A DNA stretch of 64,000 nucleotides from Algoriphagus aestuariicola (GCF_017254835.1 NZ_JAFKCW010000001.1:868001-932000), one strand, 5' to 3'; positions 35,295-43,782 are shown, counted from the first letter of the stretch. Program-made: numbers and translations. Notes: generated by a model not told the origin, from the sequence alone.

Positions 35295-35364
35295 TTTCCA
35301 TGAAATTTTTCGGTGAAAAAAGAAGTATTGGTCATCTTTGCACTTTCAACAAATCAACTAGTCA

Positions 35365-35787
35365 ATGAATTGGGAACAGCTGGATCAGCAACTCACCGAA
35401 ATCGTAAAAAAAAGGAACCAACTCGCAGCAATGGACTATAGCGATGCAAGCTATGACGATCTGGAAGAGGAGCTGCACGATTTGGAAGACGATTTTAACG
35501 AGGAATATGAGGGGATTCTTGAGCCCCAGCTTGAAAAGATCTATTCAAAACTTAAGTCTGATACGGATGTATTGCTTCCATCGGCTTACTTGGCAAACGC
35601 ATACCGGGAAATGCTCGCCGACGCTAACGGAGTAGTTACCTACGAGGTGAGTGGAAAAGTGGGAGTTCCCATCGAATCGGACCAGTTTGACAAAATGGAT
35701 GTACGAATCGTCCTGATCCCAAATCCCGCAAGATTTGTCCTGATAGTCAATGGAAAGCAGCTGAAAGATCTCTGGAAGAGCAGGTGA
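35365..35787 (+). CDS. Conserved hypothetical protein with acidic N-terminal helix
   Basis: The 140-residue cytoplasmic protein has a strongly acidic helical N-terminal half (KRNQLAAMDYSDASYDDLEEELHDLEDDF, near 15-45) and a strand-rich C-terminal half. I recognise it only as an uncharacterised Cytophagales-type protein. A strong terminator follows after 66 bases. Confidence 0.65.
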   Translation: MNWEQLDQQLTEIVKKRNQLAAMDYSDASYDDLEEELHDLEDDFNEEYEGILEPQLEKIYSKLKSDTDVLLPSAYLANAYREMLADANGVVTYEVSGKVGVPIESDQFDKMDVRIVLIPNPARFVLIVNGKQLKDLWKSR

Positions 35788-35853
35788 TCTGGCCTCTTGG
35801 GCAATCTCGCCGTAGACTGAATCCTAGGGCGGGACAGGAAGATCTAAAAAAGG

Positions 35854-35881
35854 AAAGGCTAGTCCAATGTGGCTAGCCTTT
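35854..35881. terminator. Hairpin terminator between convergent genes
   Basis: AAAGGCTAG and CTAGCCTTT form a 9-bp stem with a 10-base loop, with A-run upstream and T-rich sequence downstream, placed between the hypothetical gene and the amidohydrolase stop. Confidence 0.75.
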
Positions 35882-35910
35882 CTTAGTTGTAAGGTTTGCA
35901 TTCGGGCACA

Positions 35911-37338
35911 TCAGATGGCCTCCTTTTCCTTCACCCAGGCTTTGATTTCGGCAAGTATTTGGTCAAGCTCACCACGCGAAAGGTATTTTCCATCTACGAC
36001 AACTGCCTCAATGGACAGGGTGTTGGTGATGTTTTCCAAGGGGTTTTGGCTTAGCAGCAAAAGACTAGCCCGTTTGCCCGGTTCGATAGCGCCATACTCA
36101 TTTTCCAAGCCAAAGTATGCAGGGCCGTTAATGATTGATGCTTGAAGTGCCTGCAAGGGACTCAGGCCGTATTTTACCATCAAGGCCAGCTCCCGGTGGA
36201 TTGCCAGCCCGGGAAAGTCAAAGGTGTTCAGATATCCTGCATCGGTTCCCGCCATGATTTTCATTCCGGATTTCAAGGCTAGGGGAAGCAATCTGGCAGA
36301 GGCCTCAAATTGCATTTTTCGGGTACGTCGGCTCGCAGAATCCTCCTGGGCGTAGCGCTCTATCCTCCATTGGTAGCTTTCCTTCAGTTTTGGTCCTAGG
36401 TAGTCGATGATGGTGTCTTTCGAAAAATCCAGGGAATCCAGGTAGGCGATGTTGTAGCTGATCAATAGTGTGGGGACGATGCCAGTGCCCTGTTCCGCAA
36501 ACTTTTTGAAGTTTAAGGAGGCAACGGAGTCATTTATCGTGCTGAATTGTAGCTTGTTGGCTTCACTTGCCGAAAGTGTGTTCGTAAACCTTCCATCTCG
36601 AATTCGATTCTCTTCTGCAGTAGCCGCGCGTAGCAGGTAGCCTTGGTGCTCGATTGTAGTCAAGCCCGCTTTGGAAATTTCATCCAAGGTTATTCCCGGG
36701 TGGACGTGTCCGGAAACTGACCATCCACGGGCACGAGCTTTCTTGGTTGCGGAAAGGAATAACTCGGCTGAAAGCGTATTGTCCGTGATTTTCACAAAGT
36801 CCACGTCAAGTTTCTCCAGTGAATCCAGGGCCCTGTCCAATTCCTCCTCGGTGCCTATCTCCAGATCTCCAGGCCAGACTGAATTGATGCCTTCGATCTT
36901 TGGACCGGAGGTGAAGATCCTGGGGCCCAAACGTACTCCGGAATTGATCTCGGATTTCCATTCCAGTACCTCAATGGGGATATCTCCGGCAGCATCGCGG
37001 ACAGCGGTCACGCCATAGGCAAGGTAGAGCGGCAAAAGTTGTTCGTTTTCATCCACGTATTCCGCGCCGCCAAAATGCACGTGGTTATCCCAAAGACCAG
37101 GCAGTAGAAACCTGGATTCGGCATCGATCTCGATTCTTCCCTTGAACTCTCCAAGCAGGCTGTCGCCTCCCGTCAGATAGATCGAGTCGCCTTCAATCAG
37201 TACTACCCGGGAGGGTAGGAGCGCTCCGGACTTGAGGTCGATGACCGTTGCGTTTTTGATAAGCAGTCCAACTTCCGTTTTTGGCGTACAAGACAGTGCT
37301 AGGCAAATCGAAGCTAGGGGCAGTAAAATTTTCTTCAT
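35911..37338 (-). CDS. Exported amidohydrolase (imidazolonepropionase-like) lipoprotein
   Basis: The 475-residue form from 37338 has a lipoprotein signal (PLASICLALSC, Cys17). The catalytic domain has the metal-dependent amidohydrolase set: DNHVHFGG (HxH), SGHVHPG, an EHQGYL His, and MAGTDAGY with the final Asp. It resembles amidohydrolases of the imidazolonepropionase/prolidase group that cleave dipeptides or N-acylated compounds; the substrate is unknown. The gene starts five bases after the TetR stop, so both are one operon. Confidence 0.83.
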   Translation of the reverse strand: MKKILLPLASICLALSCTPKTEVGLLIKNATVIDLKSGALLPSRVVLIEGDSIYLTGGDSLLGEFKGRIEIDAESRFLLPGLWDNHVHFGGAEYVDENEQLLPLYLAYGVTAVRDAAGDIPIEVLEWKSEINSGVRLGPRIFTSGPKIEGINSVWPGDLEIGTEEELDRALDSLEKLDVDFVKITDNTLSAELFLSATKKARARGWSVSGHVHPGITLDEISKAGLTTIEHQGYLLRAATAEENRIRDGRFTNTLSASEANKLQFSTINDSVASLNFKKFAEQGTGIVPTLLISYNIAYLDSLDFSKDTIIDYLGPKLKESYQWRIERYAQEDSASRRTRKMQFEASARLLPLALKSGMKIMAGTDAGYLNTFDFPGLAIHRELALMVKYGLSPLQALQASIINGPAYFGLENEYGAIEPGKRASLLLLSQNPLENITNTLSIEAVVVDGKYLSRGELDQILAEIKAWVKEKEAI

Positions 37339-37343
37339 TAGGA

Positions 37344-38039
37344 TTAGAAAAGACTGGTCTGGACGATTGCCGGTCTGCTTGCCTGAATAGTGCCTCTGAG
37401 CATATCCTGCATCAGCTTGGTGAAGCCGGGTTGCCAAGCTTCGGCGCTGATCTTCGCCTCTTTGCTCTCATATCCGACCGGTCCGCTTATTTTTTCAAAC
37501 CCGATGATCATCGCCCACACGGTGTAAAAAGTAATTTCTGGCTGAAGCTCGGGTCTTATACTTCCGTCTTTGATCCCTTGGGAAACCATCTGTATTCCCA
37601 GCTTGATTGGTTCGTGATGGATCTCCAACAGTTTATGAAAATGGACGGAGTCCAGAATTAACGGGTCTATTTCCTTTCTCAGCGCTGGTTGGTTGTATTT
37701 TTTCAACACCTCGAGAAAGTTCAGCACCGCTTGGTAGTAGACGGGCTGTTCCTTGGCAAAATTGACAAGCTTCGCCAAAAGATCACAAAGCATCTCCATG
37801 CCGTTTTTTCCCTTTGAGCGGAGTACTTCCCTGAATTCTTCCTTAAACTGGTCGAAGGCCTTTTTGCTCAATGCCATGAACAGATCCTCTTTGTTCTTGT
37901 AGTAAAAATAGGTGAGGCCCTTGCTGATACCCGCTTTTTTGGCCACATCCTCCATTCGGGTCGCCTGATAGCCCTTGCTGGTGAACAGCGCCACAGCGGA
38001 ATCCAGAATTAGTTTTTCCTTGTTTTTTTCTCCTGCCAT
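37344..38039 (-). CDS. TetR/AcrR-family regulator of the amidohydrolase operon
   Basis: The 231-residue protein has the TetR HTH (SAVALFTSKGYQATRMEDVAKKAGISKGLTYFYYKNKEDLF, about 14-54) and a ligand domain. It is immediately upstream of the exported amidohydrolase (five bases apart), which implies autoregulated co-expression. No ATACC-N4-GGTAT type site is seen in its upstream region, so it uses a different operator from the TetR at 18598. Confidence 0.88.
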   Translation of the reverse strand: MAGEKNKEKLILDSAVALFTSKGYQATRMEDVAKKAGISKGLTYFYYKNKEDLFMALSKKAFDQFKEEFREVLRSKGKNGMEMLCDLLAKLVNFAKEQPVYYQAVLNFLEVLKKYNQPALRKEIDPLILDSVHFHKLLEIHHEPIKLGIQMVSQGIKDGSIRPELQPEITFYTVWAMIIGFEKISGPVGYESKEAKISAEAWQPGFTKLMQDMLRGTIQASRPAIVQTSLF

Positions 38040-38070
38040 ACTGATTTGTCCATGGGTTAAAAGTCTCTCC

Positions 38071-38078
38071 CAAAGATA
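38071..38078 (-). promoter_or_regulatory. -7 promoter element of the TetR/amidohydrolase operon
   Basis: Minus strand TATCTTTG matches the TAnnTTTG consensus, 31 bases before the start codon. A TTTG lies 12 bases upstream, shorter spacing than usual, so confidence is limited. Confidence 0.4.
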
Positions 38079-38124
38079 TTAAATCAGGGTCAAACGCTCT
38101 CCTTGTTTTTTGGCCAAAGGGCAC

Positions 38125-38160
38125 AAAAAAGGCCCCAATTCTGAAATCGAGGCCTTTTTT
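38125..38160. terminator. Terminator between tyrS and the TetR operon
   Basis: AAAAAAGGCC and GGCCTTTTTT form a 10-bp stem with A- and T-runs on each side and a 16-base loop, directly past the tyrS stop. Confidence 0.75.
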
Positions 38161-38177
38161 ATCTGGATGTCAGGAGT

Positions 38178-39470
38178 TTATTTGACTTCCAGTATATAAT
38201 AATTTTTCTTCCCTTTTTGGATAAGGAGATACTTGTCCTGCAGGAGCGTGAAATTCGGATTGGCATTGGGGTCTCCGAGTTTTTCCTTGTTGATGCTCAC
38301 ACCTCCTCCTTGGATCATCTTTCTAGCCTCGCCCTTGGATGGAAATATTTGAGCTTGCGTTTTTTCACCGAAGAGGTCCAACACTGATTCCATGCCTGCA
38401 AACTCTTCTTTGCTGATCTGCACCTGCGGCACGCCTTCAAATACTGCCAAGAAGGTCCTTTCGTCTAAGGAAGCTAGATCTTCTGTCGAGGATTTGCCAA
38501 AAAGAATCTCCGAGGCCTTGAGGGCCATTTCGTAATCTTCCTGGCTGTGCACCATCACCGTGACCTGTTTGGCGATTTCTTTTTGCAGAAGTCTCAAATG
38601 AGGCGCGGCAGCGTGGTCGGATTCGAGGTTTTCTATCGTTTGCTGGTCAAGCACGGTGAAAATCCGAATGTACTTGCTGGCATCCTCATCGGACACATTT
38701 AGCCAAAACTGGTAGAAGGCATACGGCGAGGTCTTCTCTGGATCAAGCCATACGGAGCCGCCTTCCGTCTTGCCAAACTTGGTGCCGTCTGCCTTGGTGA
38801 TCAGCGGAACGGTCAGGGCATAGGCACTGCCACCACCCATTCGTCGGATCAGCTCAGTGCCTGTGACAATGTTACCCCATTGGTCGGAGCCGCCGAGCTG
38901 GATCGAGCAGTTGTTGTTTTTCCAAAGATGGTAGAAGTCATAACCTTGAATCAGCTGGTAACTGAATTCGGTAAAGGACAAGCCATTTCCATCCTCCAAA
39001 CGACGTTTAACACTGTCTTTGGACATCATGTAGTTTACGGTGATGTGCTTTCCTACGTCTCGGATAAACTCCAGGAATGAGAATTGCGAAATCCAGTCAA
39101 AATTGTTGACGAGCTCTGCCTTGTTGGTCGTGGCACCGGAAAAATCGAGAAACTTGGAGAGCTGTTTTTGGATGCAGGCGACGTTGTGGTCGAGCGTGGC
39201 CTTATCGAGGAGATTACGCTCGGCTGACTTGAAAGAGGGATCGCCGATCATGCCGGTTGCACCTCCTACTAACGCAAAGGGTTTGTGGCCGGCACGCTGA
39301 AAATGCAGCAATGTCATTACACCCACCAAGTGGCCGATGTGGAGAGAATCCGCAGTAGGGTCAAAACCCAAGTAGGCGGAGGCCATTCCTTTGTTCAGGT
39401 GTTCTTCGATCTCCGGTGTCATGTCCTGGAGCATTCCTCTCCATCTCAGCTCTTGTATAAATGAATTCAT
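38178..39470 (-). CDS. tyrS: Tyrosyl-tRNA synthetase
   Basis: The 430-residue protein is a bacterial class I TyrRS: HIGH signature at 44-47, the KMSKS-equivalent KFGKT at 231-235, [10 protein letters not shown] at 191-200 for tyrosine and acceptor binding, and a C-terminal S4 RNA-binding domain (about 360-430). It charges tRNA-Tyr. Monocistronic, with terminators on both flanks and a -7 element at 39497. Confidence 0.97.
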   Translation of the reverse strand: MNSFIQELRWRGMLQDMTPEIEEHLNKGMASAYLGFDPTADSLHIGHLVGVMTLLHFQRAGHKPFALVGGATGMIGDPSFKSAERNLLDKATLDHNVACIQKQLSKFLDFSGATTNKAELVNNFDWISQFSFLEFIRDVGKHITVNYMMSKDSVKRRLEDGNGLSFTEFSYQLIQGYDFYHLWKNNNCSIQLGGSDQWGNIVTGTELIRRMGGGSAYALTVPLITKADGTKFGKTEGGSVWLDPEKTSPYAFYQFWLNVSDEDASKYIRIFTVLDQQTIENLESDHAAAPHLRLLQKEIAKQVTVMVHSQEDYEMALKASEILFGKSSTEDLASLDERTFLAVFEGVPQVQISKEEFAGMESVLDLFGEKTQAQIFPSKGEARKMIQGGGVSINKEKLGDPNANPNFTLLQDKYLLIQKGKKNYYILEVK

Positions 39471-39496
39471 TGGGAAGGGTCTTTTTTATCAGGGGG

Positions 39497-39504
39497 CAAA
39501 TATA
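39497..39504 (-). promoter_or_regulatory. -7 promoter element of tyrS
   Basis: Minus strand TATATTTG matches the Bacteroidota TAnnTTTG consensus, 26 bases before the tyrS start codon. No TTTG is found at the usual -33 distance. Confidence 0.5.
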
Positions 39505-39628
39505 AGCCTTCGCAAGGGAGTATCGAAGCGGCTGACAGTCTTTCCTGAAGAAAGCTGGTCCGTTGATCCCATCCACGATATGAGGGATAAATCCCCAACG
39601 CATGTACATATCGCCTAAAAAAGAAAAA

Positions 39629-39647
39629 CCCGGTCAATTTGACCGGG
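39629..39647 (-). terminator. Intrinsic terminator of the BlaI-like gene
   Basis: CCCGGTCA and TGACCGGG form an 8-bp stem with an ATT loop; on the minus strand a T-rich tract follows. It lies 28 bases past the BlaI stop. Confidence 0.8.
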
Positions 39648-39675
39648 CTTCTTTACTCTTTTCGATGATGATTTT

Positions 39676-40005
39676 TTACTGATACTGTTTGGTGTTCAGC
39701 GATTCATCATTTTTGAAAAACTGACTCATTTTCGCAAATGAACTGTCGAAATATCCCTCAAGCATTCGTTTGATGATAAATGTCCTGTATTCATCCTTGG
39801 ACACAATCGGGAAATATTCGTGGCTTTTACCGTAGGATTTGTGGCTTACAAATCCCTTTCTTTCAAGGATTCTTACGATCGTTGAAACGGTGTTGTATGC
39901 AGGCTTGGGTTCTGTCATTGGAGTTAGGATATCTTTCACGAATCCGCGCTCGATATCCCAAAGGATCTGCATAATCTCCTCTTCCGCTCTTGTTAATGGT
40001 TTCAT
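39676..40005 (-). CDS. BlaI/MecI/CopY-family repressor
   Basis: The 109-residue protein has the BlaI winged helix: EEEIMQILWDIERGFVKDIL, PAYNTVSTIVRILERKGFVSH (recognition helix about 36-55), with the C-terminal helical dimerisation region FIIKRMLEGYFDSSFAKMSQFF. Family members are inactivated by cleavage by a co-encoded M56 (BlaR/MecR) sensor protease. No M56 gene lies next to this one. Two dyads resembling ACTA-N2-TAGT at 40082 and 40122, 40 bp apart, could be its own operators. Confidence 0.87.
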   Translation of the reverse strand: MKPLTRAEEEIMQILWDIERGFVKDILTPMTEPKPAYNTVSTIVRILERKGFVSHKSYGKSHEYFPIVSKDEYRTFIIKRMLEGYFDSSFAKMSQFFKNDESLNTKQYQ

Positions 40006-40081
40006 AAGGTGTTAAGTTTTAAATCAATAGAAAATTATTCGTTTAGTTCCTTAAATCCAAAAGAATTAAGATAATATTTAT

Positions 40082-40091
40082 ACTATTTAGT
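40082..40091. promoter_or_regulatory. Candidate BlaI operator 1
   Basis: ACTATTTAGT is a dyad of the form ACTA-N2-TAGT, 77 bases upstream of the BlaI start codon. BlaI-type repressors bind short dyads with TACA-N2-TGTA-like form; the match to that is only partial. Confidence 0.35.
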
Positions 40092-40121
40092 TGGTGTTTT
40101 TCACTAAAATACTGACAGTAA

Positions 40122-40131
40122 ACTATATAGA
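40122..40131. promoter_or_regulatory. Candidate BlaI operator 2
   Basis: ACTATATAGA repeats the ACTA-N2-TAG pattern with one mismatch, centred 40 bp from the first dyad, i.e. about four helical turns, on the same helix face. Confidence 0.3.
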
Positions 40132-40320
40132 CTTTTTCCGCGGTATCCTTAATTACAGACTGTTTTTCTGATAAAAGAGAAAGGTATACCCAGGGAGTCA
40201 GCAAAAATCTTGAAACACTACTAGCCAATAAGGTGCCAAGGAAGTTTAAAAGTCTGTCTCTCCTAGTTAAAATGATGCTAAAAGCGGAAAAAAATCTGTA
40301 AAAATCCCATTTATTATAAA

Positions 40321-40344
40321 AAAAAAGACCGCTCGGAAGCGGTC
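40321..40344 (-). terminator. Terminator of the desaturase gene
   Basis: GACCGCT and AGCGGTC form a 7-bp stem with a CGGA tetraloop; on the minus strand a run of T residues follows. It lies about 20 bases past the desaturase stop. Confidence 0.8.
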
Positions 40345-40365
40345 CTGGTAGCTTGGTCAGACGGA

Positions 40366-41115
40366 CTAGGCAGTCCTTAGTCGTATTATCCCCGTGGCGT
40401 GAAGCAACTTCACAATTGGGTAGGTAGGATCAAACTCATACCATTTGACCGCAAAGTTGGGTCGGTTCGGCAGCTTGTGGTGATTGTTTTGGAAAAGCTC
40501 GCCCAGCATCAGCACATCGAGCAGCAGGGAGTTTTTTGATTTGTCGTTGTTGTCAAAGTTTGCATAGCCATACTTGTGGCCGCTCCAGTTGACAATTGCT
40601 CCGTGTACAGGCCCCATCAGAAAGTGGATAGGGAGCAAAAAGTACATCCACCAGTGTGTGCCCGGCAGTTCAAATACGGAAATGCAAAGGACATAAATTA
40701 AAACGTAAATCAGAATCCAACCCACTCGGATCGTCATATTGTCGGCAAATTTGTCAAAAGCGTTCCAGTTGGGGATATCCTTCGAGAAGCGCTCCTCGGG
40801 CTTGAGCTTGAAGCTGAAATAGTCGTTGTAGATATTTTTCGTCTTCCACATCATCGTGAACAGGTTTTCGGTATGATGGGGACTGTGTGGGTCTTTAGGT
40901 GTGTCGGAGTAGGCGTGGTGCATGCGATGCAGAATCGCATAGGCCCTTGGCGATAGGTAAGAACTGCCCTGCCATATCCAGGTGAAGAAATAGAAGAACT
41001 TTTCCCAAAATTTGCTCATGACGAACATCTGGTGGGCAGCGTATCTGTGAAGGAAGAAACTCTGGCAAAACAGGGAGAAATACCAGTGAAGCAGGAAGAA
41101 GACGATTATAATCAC
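40366..41115 (-). CDS. Membrane fatty acyl desaturase
   Basis: The 249-residue protein is an acyl-CoA/acyl-lipid desaturase of the membrane di-iron class with the three His boxes: HRYAAH (23-28), HRMHH (63-67) and NNHHK (210-214). About four membrane spans hold the boxes at the cytoplasmic face. It probably introduces a delta-9 or similar double bond into membrane fatty acids. The start is GTG at 41115, in line with the family N-terminus. Its -7 element TATATTTG is at 41141. Confidence 0.92.
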   Translation of the reverse strand: MIIIVFFLLHWYFSLFCQSFFLHRYAAHQMFVMSKFWEKFFYFFTWIWQGSSYLSPRAYAILHRMHHAYSDTPKDPHSPHHTENLFTMMWKTKNIYNDYFSFKLKPEERFSKDIPNWNAFDKFADNMTIRVGWILIYVLIYVLCISVFELPGTHWWMYFLLPIHFLMGPVHGAIVNWSGHKYGYANFDNNDKSKNSLLLDVLMLGELFQNNHHKLPNRPNFAVKWYEFDPTYPIVKLLHATGIIRLRTA

Positions 41116-41140
41116 TCAGGTAATTTTTATATTCAGGCTA

Positions 41141-41148
41141 CAAATATA
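41141..41148 (-). promoter_or_regulatory. -7 promoter element of the desaturase gene
   Basis: Minus strand TATATTTG matches TAnnTTTG, 25 bases before the GTG start. No good TTTG was seen upstream at the usual spacing. Confidence 0.5.
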
Positions 41149-41255
41149 AGGCTTGATCGGGTTAGATTCTTAATTGGCAGAAGAATACGGCCAAATTGGT
41201 CGATGATTTATGTCAGGTTTGGCCCTTTTTGAGTCGGATCTTAATTAGAAATACT

Positions 41256-41621
41256 ATGGGGGAAAAAAACGCCGGCACTTCCGTCTTGACCAAGATCGTT
41301 CTAGGGGGCATTTCCGTGCTGATCGCGGATTACCTGATGAGGGGAGTGAGTATCGACACTTGGACCACGGGATTTATTTTGGCGGCGGTGATCATCCTGA
41401 TCAATTTTACGCTAAAGCCGATTATGATTGTGCTCACTTTTCCCATTACGCTCATCACCTTGGGACTTTTCCTATTGGTCATCAACGCCGCTGTCATCCT
41501 GATCGCCGCTTACGTTATTCCAGGATTCACGGTAGACGGCTTCTGGTGGGCCTTGGGTTTTTCGCTCGTGCTGAGTCTAATCAACGGTGTTTTTGGAATC
41601 AGTCTGGGGTCTGACCGCTAG
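41256..41621 (+). CDS. Small four-span membrane protein (phage holin family IV / YvlD-like)
   Basis: The 121-residue product from the ATG at 41256 has four hydrophobic segments (about 14-28, 37-52, 62-84, 97-114) with the LINFTLKPIMIVLTFPITLITLGLF pattern of the holin-4/YvlD superfamily. Despite the name, chromosomal copies are not phage holins. Role unknown. A longer upstream frame to 41196 adds a non-conserved soluble extension. The end overlaps the convergent AlbA_2 gene by 45 bases. Confidence 0.78.
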   Translation: MGEKNAGTSVLTKIVLGGISVLIADYLMRGVSIDTWTTGFILAAVIILINFTLKPIMIVLTFPITLITLGLFLLVINAAVILIAAYVIPGFTVDGFWWALGFSLVLSLINGVFGISLGSDR

Positions 41622-42044
41622 GGTTTGGTCCGCAACCCGTATGTATGTTTTGTGGTCCCCGTTTTTTCCCCTGCAAACAATCTTAGGCCCTTGGCTTCTT
41701 TTTACCTCAACCACCAGGATTGACCTTTCAATGTCTTCGGATTTATCAGGGTTTTTTTCATCATAAAACTTGATTTCCTCAACGGTCAGGGAGACTCTTG
41801 GGAAGCAAAATTCCTCATTGGCCGACTCTACCATGTAGCGCTCTTCTTCCGGATCTATGCCGACGACTTTTCTTCCATCAGAAATGCCGACCAGAATAAT
41901 ACCACCCTCAGTATTGGCCAAACCCGCCAATGTTTTTGCGATTTTTTCCCTTGAAGTTATTTTCTGTTTGAAATCCAATTTTTCGCCCTCTTTTTGTTTT
42001 ATTAGGCCTTTGACAAATTCCTCATCAAATTTTGCTGATTTCAT
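41577..42044 (-). CDS. AlbA_2-domain (Schlafen-like) putative DNA-binding protein
   Basis: The 155-residue protein fits the AlbA_2 domain: EGEKLDFKQKI near 19-29, then KTLAGLANTEGGIILVGISDGRKVVGID (about 37-64), and a C-terminal KTYIRVADQTL. AlbA_2 domains often serve in ATP-dependent helicase-like or regulatory proteins; here it stands alone without further domains. Function uncertain. Its end overlaps the four-span membrane protein on the opposite strand. Confidence 0.75.
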   Translation of the reverse strand: MKSAKFDEEFVKGLIKQKEGEKLDFKQKITSREKIAKTLAGLANTEGGIILVGISDGRKVVGIDPEEERYMVESANEEFCFPRVSLTVEEIKFYDEKNPDKSEDIERSILVVEVKRSQGPKIVCRGKNGDHKTYIRVADQTLAVRPQTDSKNTVD

Positions 42045-42141
42045 TTTATTCGTTTAATTTCTTATCTGAATGTAAACTGAGATTTGGTCTGTTTCGTTAT
42101 CCTCCAAGTCAACATTCTCAACCAACCAGTAAATTTTCAAT

Positions 42142-42699
42142 ATGACTTTTTCCAATCCAGGCTTTGATCCACAAAACGTCGATACTCTAAAGGCCGAACT
42201 CAAGCAGTCCGGAAAAAACTTCAAGATTATCCCAGACGACGAAAACTCGGATGAGTTTGTCAATTTTTATTTTGTCGGAATGTTTGAGGGCAAAGAAGCG
42301 ATCTACGACGCGGCGCTTTACACGTTGAGGCTTCATCATGCCAGCGAAGTATATGAATTGGCCGAACATGAGGCGGCCAAGAAGTTTCCCAACTTCAAGG
42401 GAATCAACTACGAAGAGGATGAAAATGGCAACATGAAGCCGCTGAGCAGCGAAGAAGAGGAAATCGGCTGGTTTATTACCGAGATCATCATGGAGTTGGA
42501 GGAAGAAGAAGCGGTGAAAGTCCAGGAGTTTGTGGACATAGATACCAATCACGACTATGGCGTAGGATTGGATGCGGCGCTCAATGTCGACGAAATCACG
42601 GAAAAAGTGATCTCAAAGTTTGTGGCGGAATTCAACGACGACACGCTGGTGCTGGACGATACGCTCTACGCCTTCCAGACCGAAGAGGACGAAATCTAG
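42142..42699 (+). CDS. Acidic conserved hypothetical protein
   Basis: The 185-residue protein is strongly acidic throughout (blocks such as YEEDENGN, SEEEEIGWF, ELEEEEAV), with an N-terminal FSNPGFDPQNVDTL and a central HHASEVYELAEHEAAKKFP segment. It resembles uncharacterised Bacteroidota proteins; I cannot name a domain. It ends 57 bases before a perfect hairpin that abuts the next gene start. Confidence 0.68.
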   Translation: MTFSNPGFDPQNVDTLKAELKQSGKNFKIIPDDENSDEFVNFYFVGMFEGKEAIYDAALYTLRLHHASEVYELAEHEAAKKFPNFKGINYEEDENGNMKPLSSEEEEIGWFITEIIMELEEEEAVKVQEFVDIDTNHDYGVGLDAALNVDEITEKVISKFVAEFNDDTLVLDDTLYAFQTEEDEI

Positions 42700-42756
42700 A
42701 TTTCTTTTTCCCAAAAAAACTGCCTAGACACAACCATTTAAAATATCCCAAATTCC

Positions 42757-42783
42757 GCACTGGCATTTGCCAGTGCTTTTTTT
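42757..42783 (+). terminator. Hairpin with T-run directly before the HDAC start codon
   Basis: GCACTGGC and GCCAGTGC form a perfect 8-bp stem with an ATTT loop, followed by seven T. It has the full form of an intrinsic terminator of the acidic-protein gene, but its T-run ends at the base before the ATG of the next gene. Confidence 0.75.
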
Positions 42784-43686
42784 ATGCTCAAAGTTGCTTG
42801 GTCAGAATCCTATGCACATCCCTTGCCTGAGGGGCACCGGTTTCCGATGGAAAAGTACAGCCTCTTGCCGGAGCAGCTGCTTTATGAGGGGACTTTGTCG
42901 CCGTCCAATTTCTTCTCCCCGGAGTTGATCAACGAAAAATGGATGCTCAATACACACACCTGTGGTTATTTTGCCAGGCTCTCGGCACTCCAGCTAAGCA
43001 GGGCCGAGGTAAGGGCGATAGGTTTTCCGCTTTCCAAAGGGCTGGTAGAAAGGGAGAAGTCTATCATGAGTGGATCGGTGCAGGCTGCGGTCCATGCACT
43101 AAGCCATGGAATAGGAATGAACATAGCAGGGGGGACACACCATGCCTTTTCAGATAGGGGAGAGGGCTTTTGTCTGCTCAATGACCTCGCGATCACAGCT
43201 AACTACCTGCTGGAAAACCAGCTGGCAAAGCGGGTCTTAATCGTGGATTTGGATGTGCATCAAGGGAACGGGACCGCAGAGATTTTTCGGAATAGAAGGG
43301 ATGTTTTTACGCTCAGCATCCACGGGGAGAAAAATTATCCCTATCGGAAGGAAAAGTCCCATCTGGATATTGGCGTGCCAGATGGAACCGTCGACCTGGA
43401 ATACCTCATGATTCTGAGACAGAGCTTGCCAATGGTAGTGGATGCGTTTGAACCTGACTTTATGATCTATCAAAGCGGCGTGGATGTTTTGGCATCGGAT
43501 AAGCTGGGGCGACTGAGTCTAAGTCAAAGCGGATTGAAGGAAAGGGACAAAACCGTGCTGGCCCTGGCAAAAAACAACGGGATTCCGGTGATGTGCTGCA
43601 TGGGCGGAGGCTATTCACGGCAGATAAGGGATATCGTCGAGGGCCATGCCCAGGTTTTCAGGCTTGCCCAAGAGCTTTATTTTTAG
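42784..43686 (+). CDS. HDAC-family deacetylase
   Basis: The 300-residue protein belongs to the histone-deacetylase superfamily (acetoin utilisation / acetylpolyamine amidohydrolase branch). Seen are the charge-relay HH at 119-120 in GGTHHAF, the zinc ligands D155, H157-equivalent D157 and H159 in VDLDVHQGNGT, and an Asp in QSGVDVLASD. It would hydrolyse an acetyl-lysine or acetyl-amine in the cytoplasm. The initiating ATG directly follows a terminator-like hairpin, which is unusual. Confidence 0.85.
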   Translation: MLKVAWSESYAHPLPEGHRFPMEKYSLLPEQLLYEGTLSPSNFFSPELINEKWMLNTHTCGYFARLSALQLSRAEVRAIGFPLSKGLVEREKSIMSGSVQAAVHALSHGIGMNIAGGTHHAFSDRGEGFCLLNDLAITANYLLENQLAKRVLIVDLDVHQGNGTAEIFRNRRDVFTLSIHGEKNYPYRKEKSHLDIGVPDGTVDLEYLMILRQSLPMVVDAFEPDFMIYQSGVDVLASDKLGRLSLSQSGLKERDKTVLALAKNNGIPVMCCMGGGYSRQIRDIVEGHAQVFRLAQELYF

Positions 43687-43726
43687 AGGCTTAACCGAAT
43701 TTAACTGACAGATTTCCCTCTAATTC

Positions 43727-43755
43727 TTGCAGAATCAATACTTTCTATATATTTG
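43727..43755 (+). promoter_or_regulatory. Promoter of the OmpH-like gene
   Basis: TTG at 43727-43729 and TATATTTG at 43748-43755 are 18 bases apart, close to the Bacteroidota -33/-7 arrangement. The GTG start is 28 bases beyond. Confidence 0.55.
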
Positions 43756-43782
43756 CGGCCAGTCAACCTTAACGTATTAAAA

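Larger units (their letters stand above)
40006..40320. other. Regulatory gap before the BlaI gene
   Basis: About 315 AT-rich bases between the BlaI start and the desaturase terminator. It contains two ACTA-type dyads (see the two operator entries) and no gene. Confidence 0.5.

Noticed and set aside
41256-41621. Prophage lysis gene, from the holin-like name
   Set aside because: Only a four-span YvlD-like protein is present; no endolysin, integrase or structural phage genes are near it.
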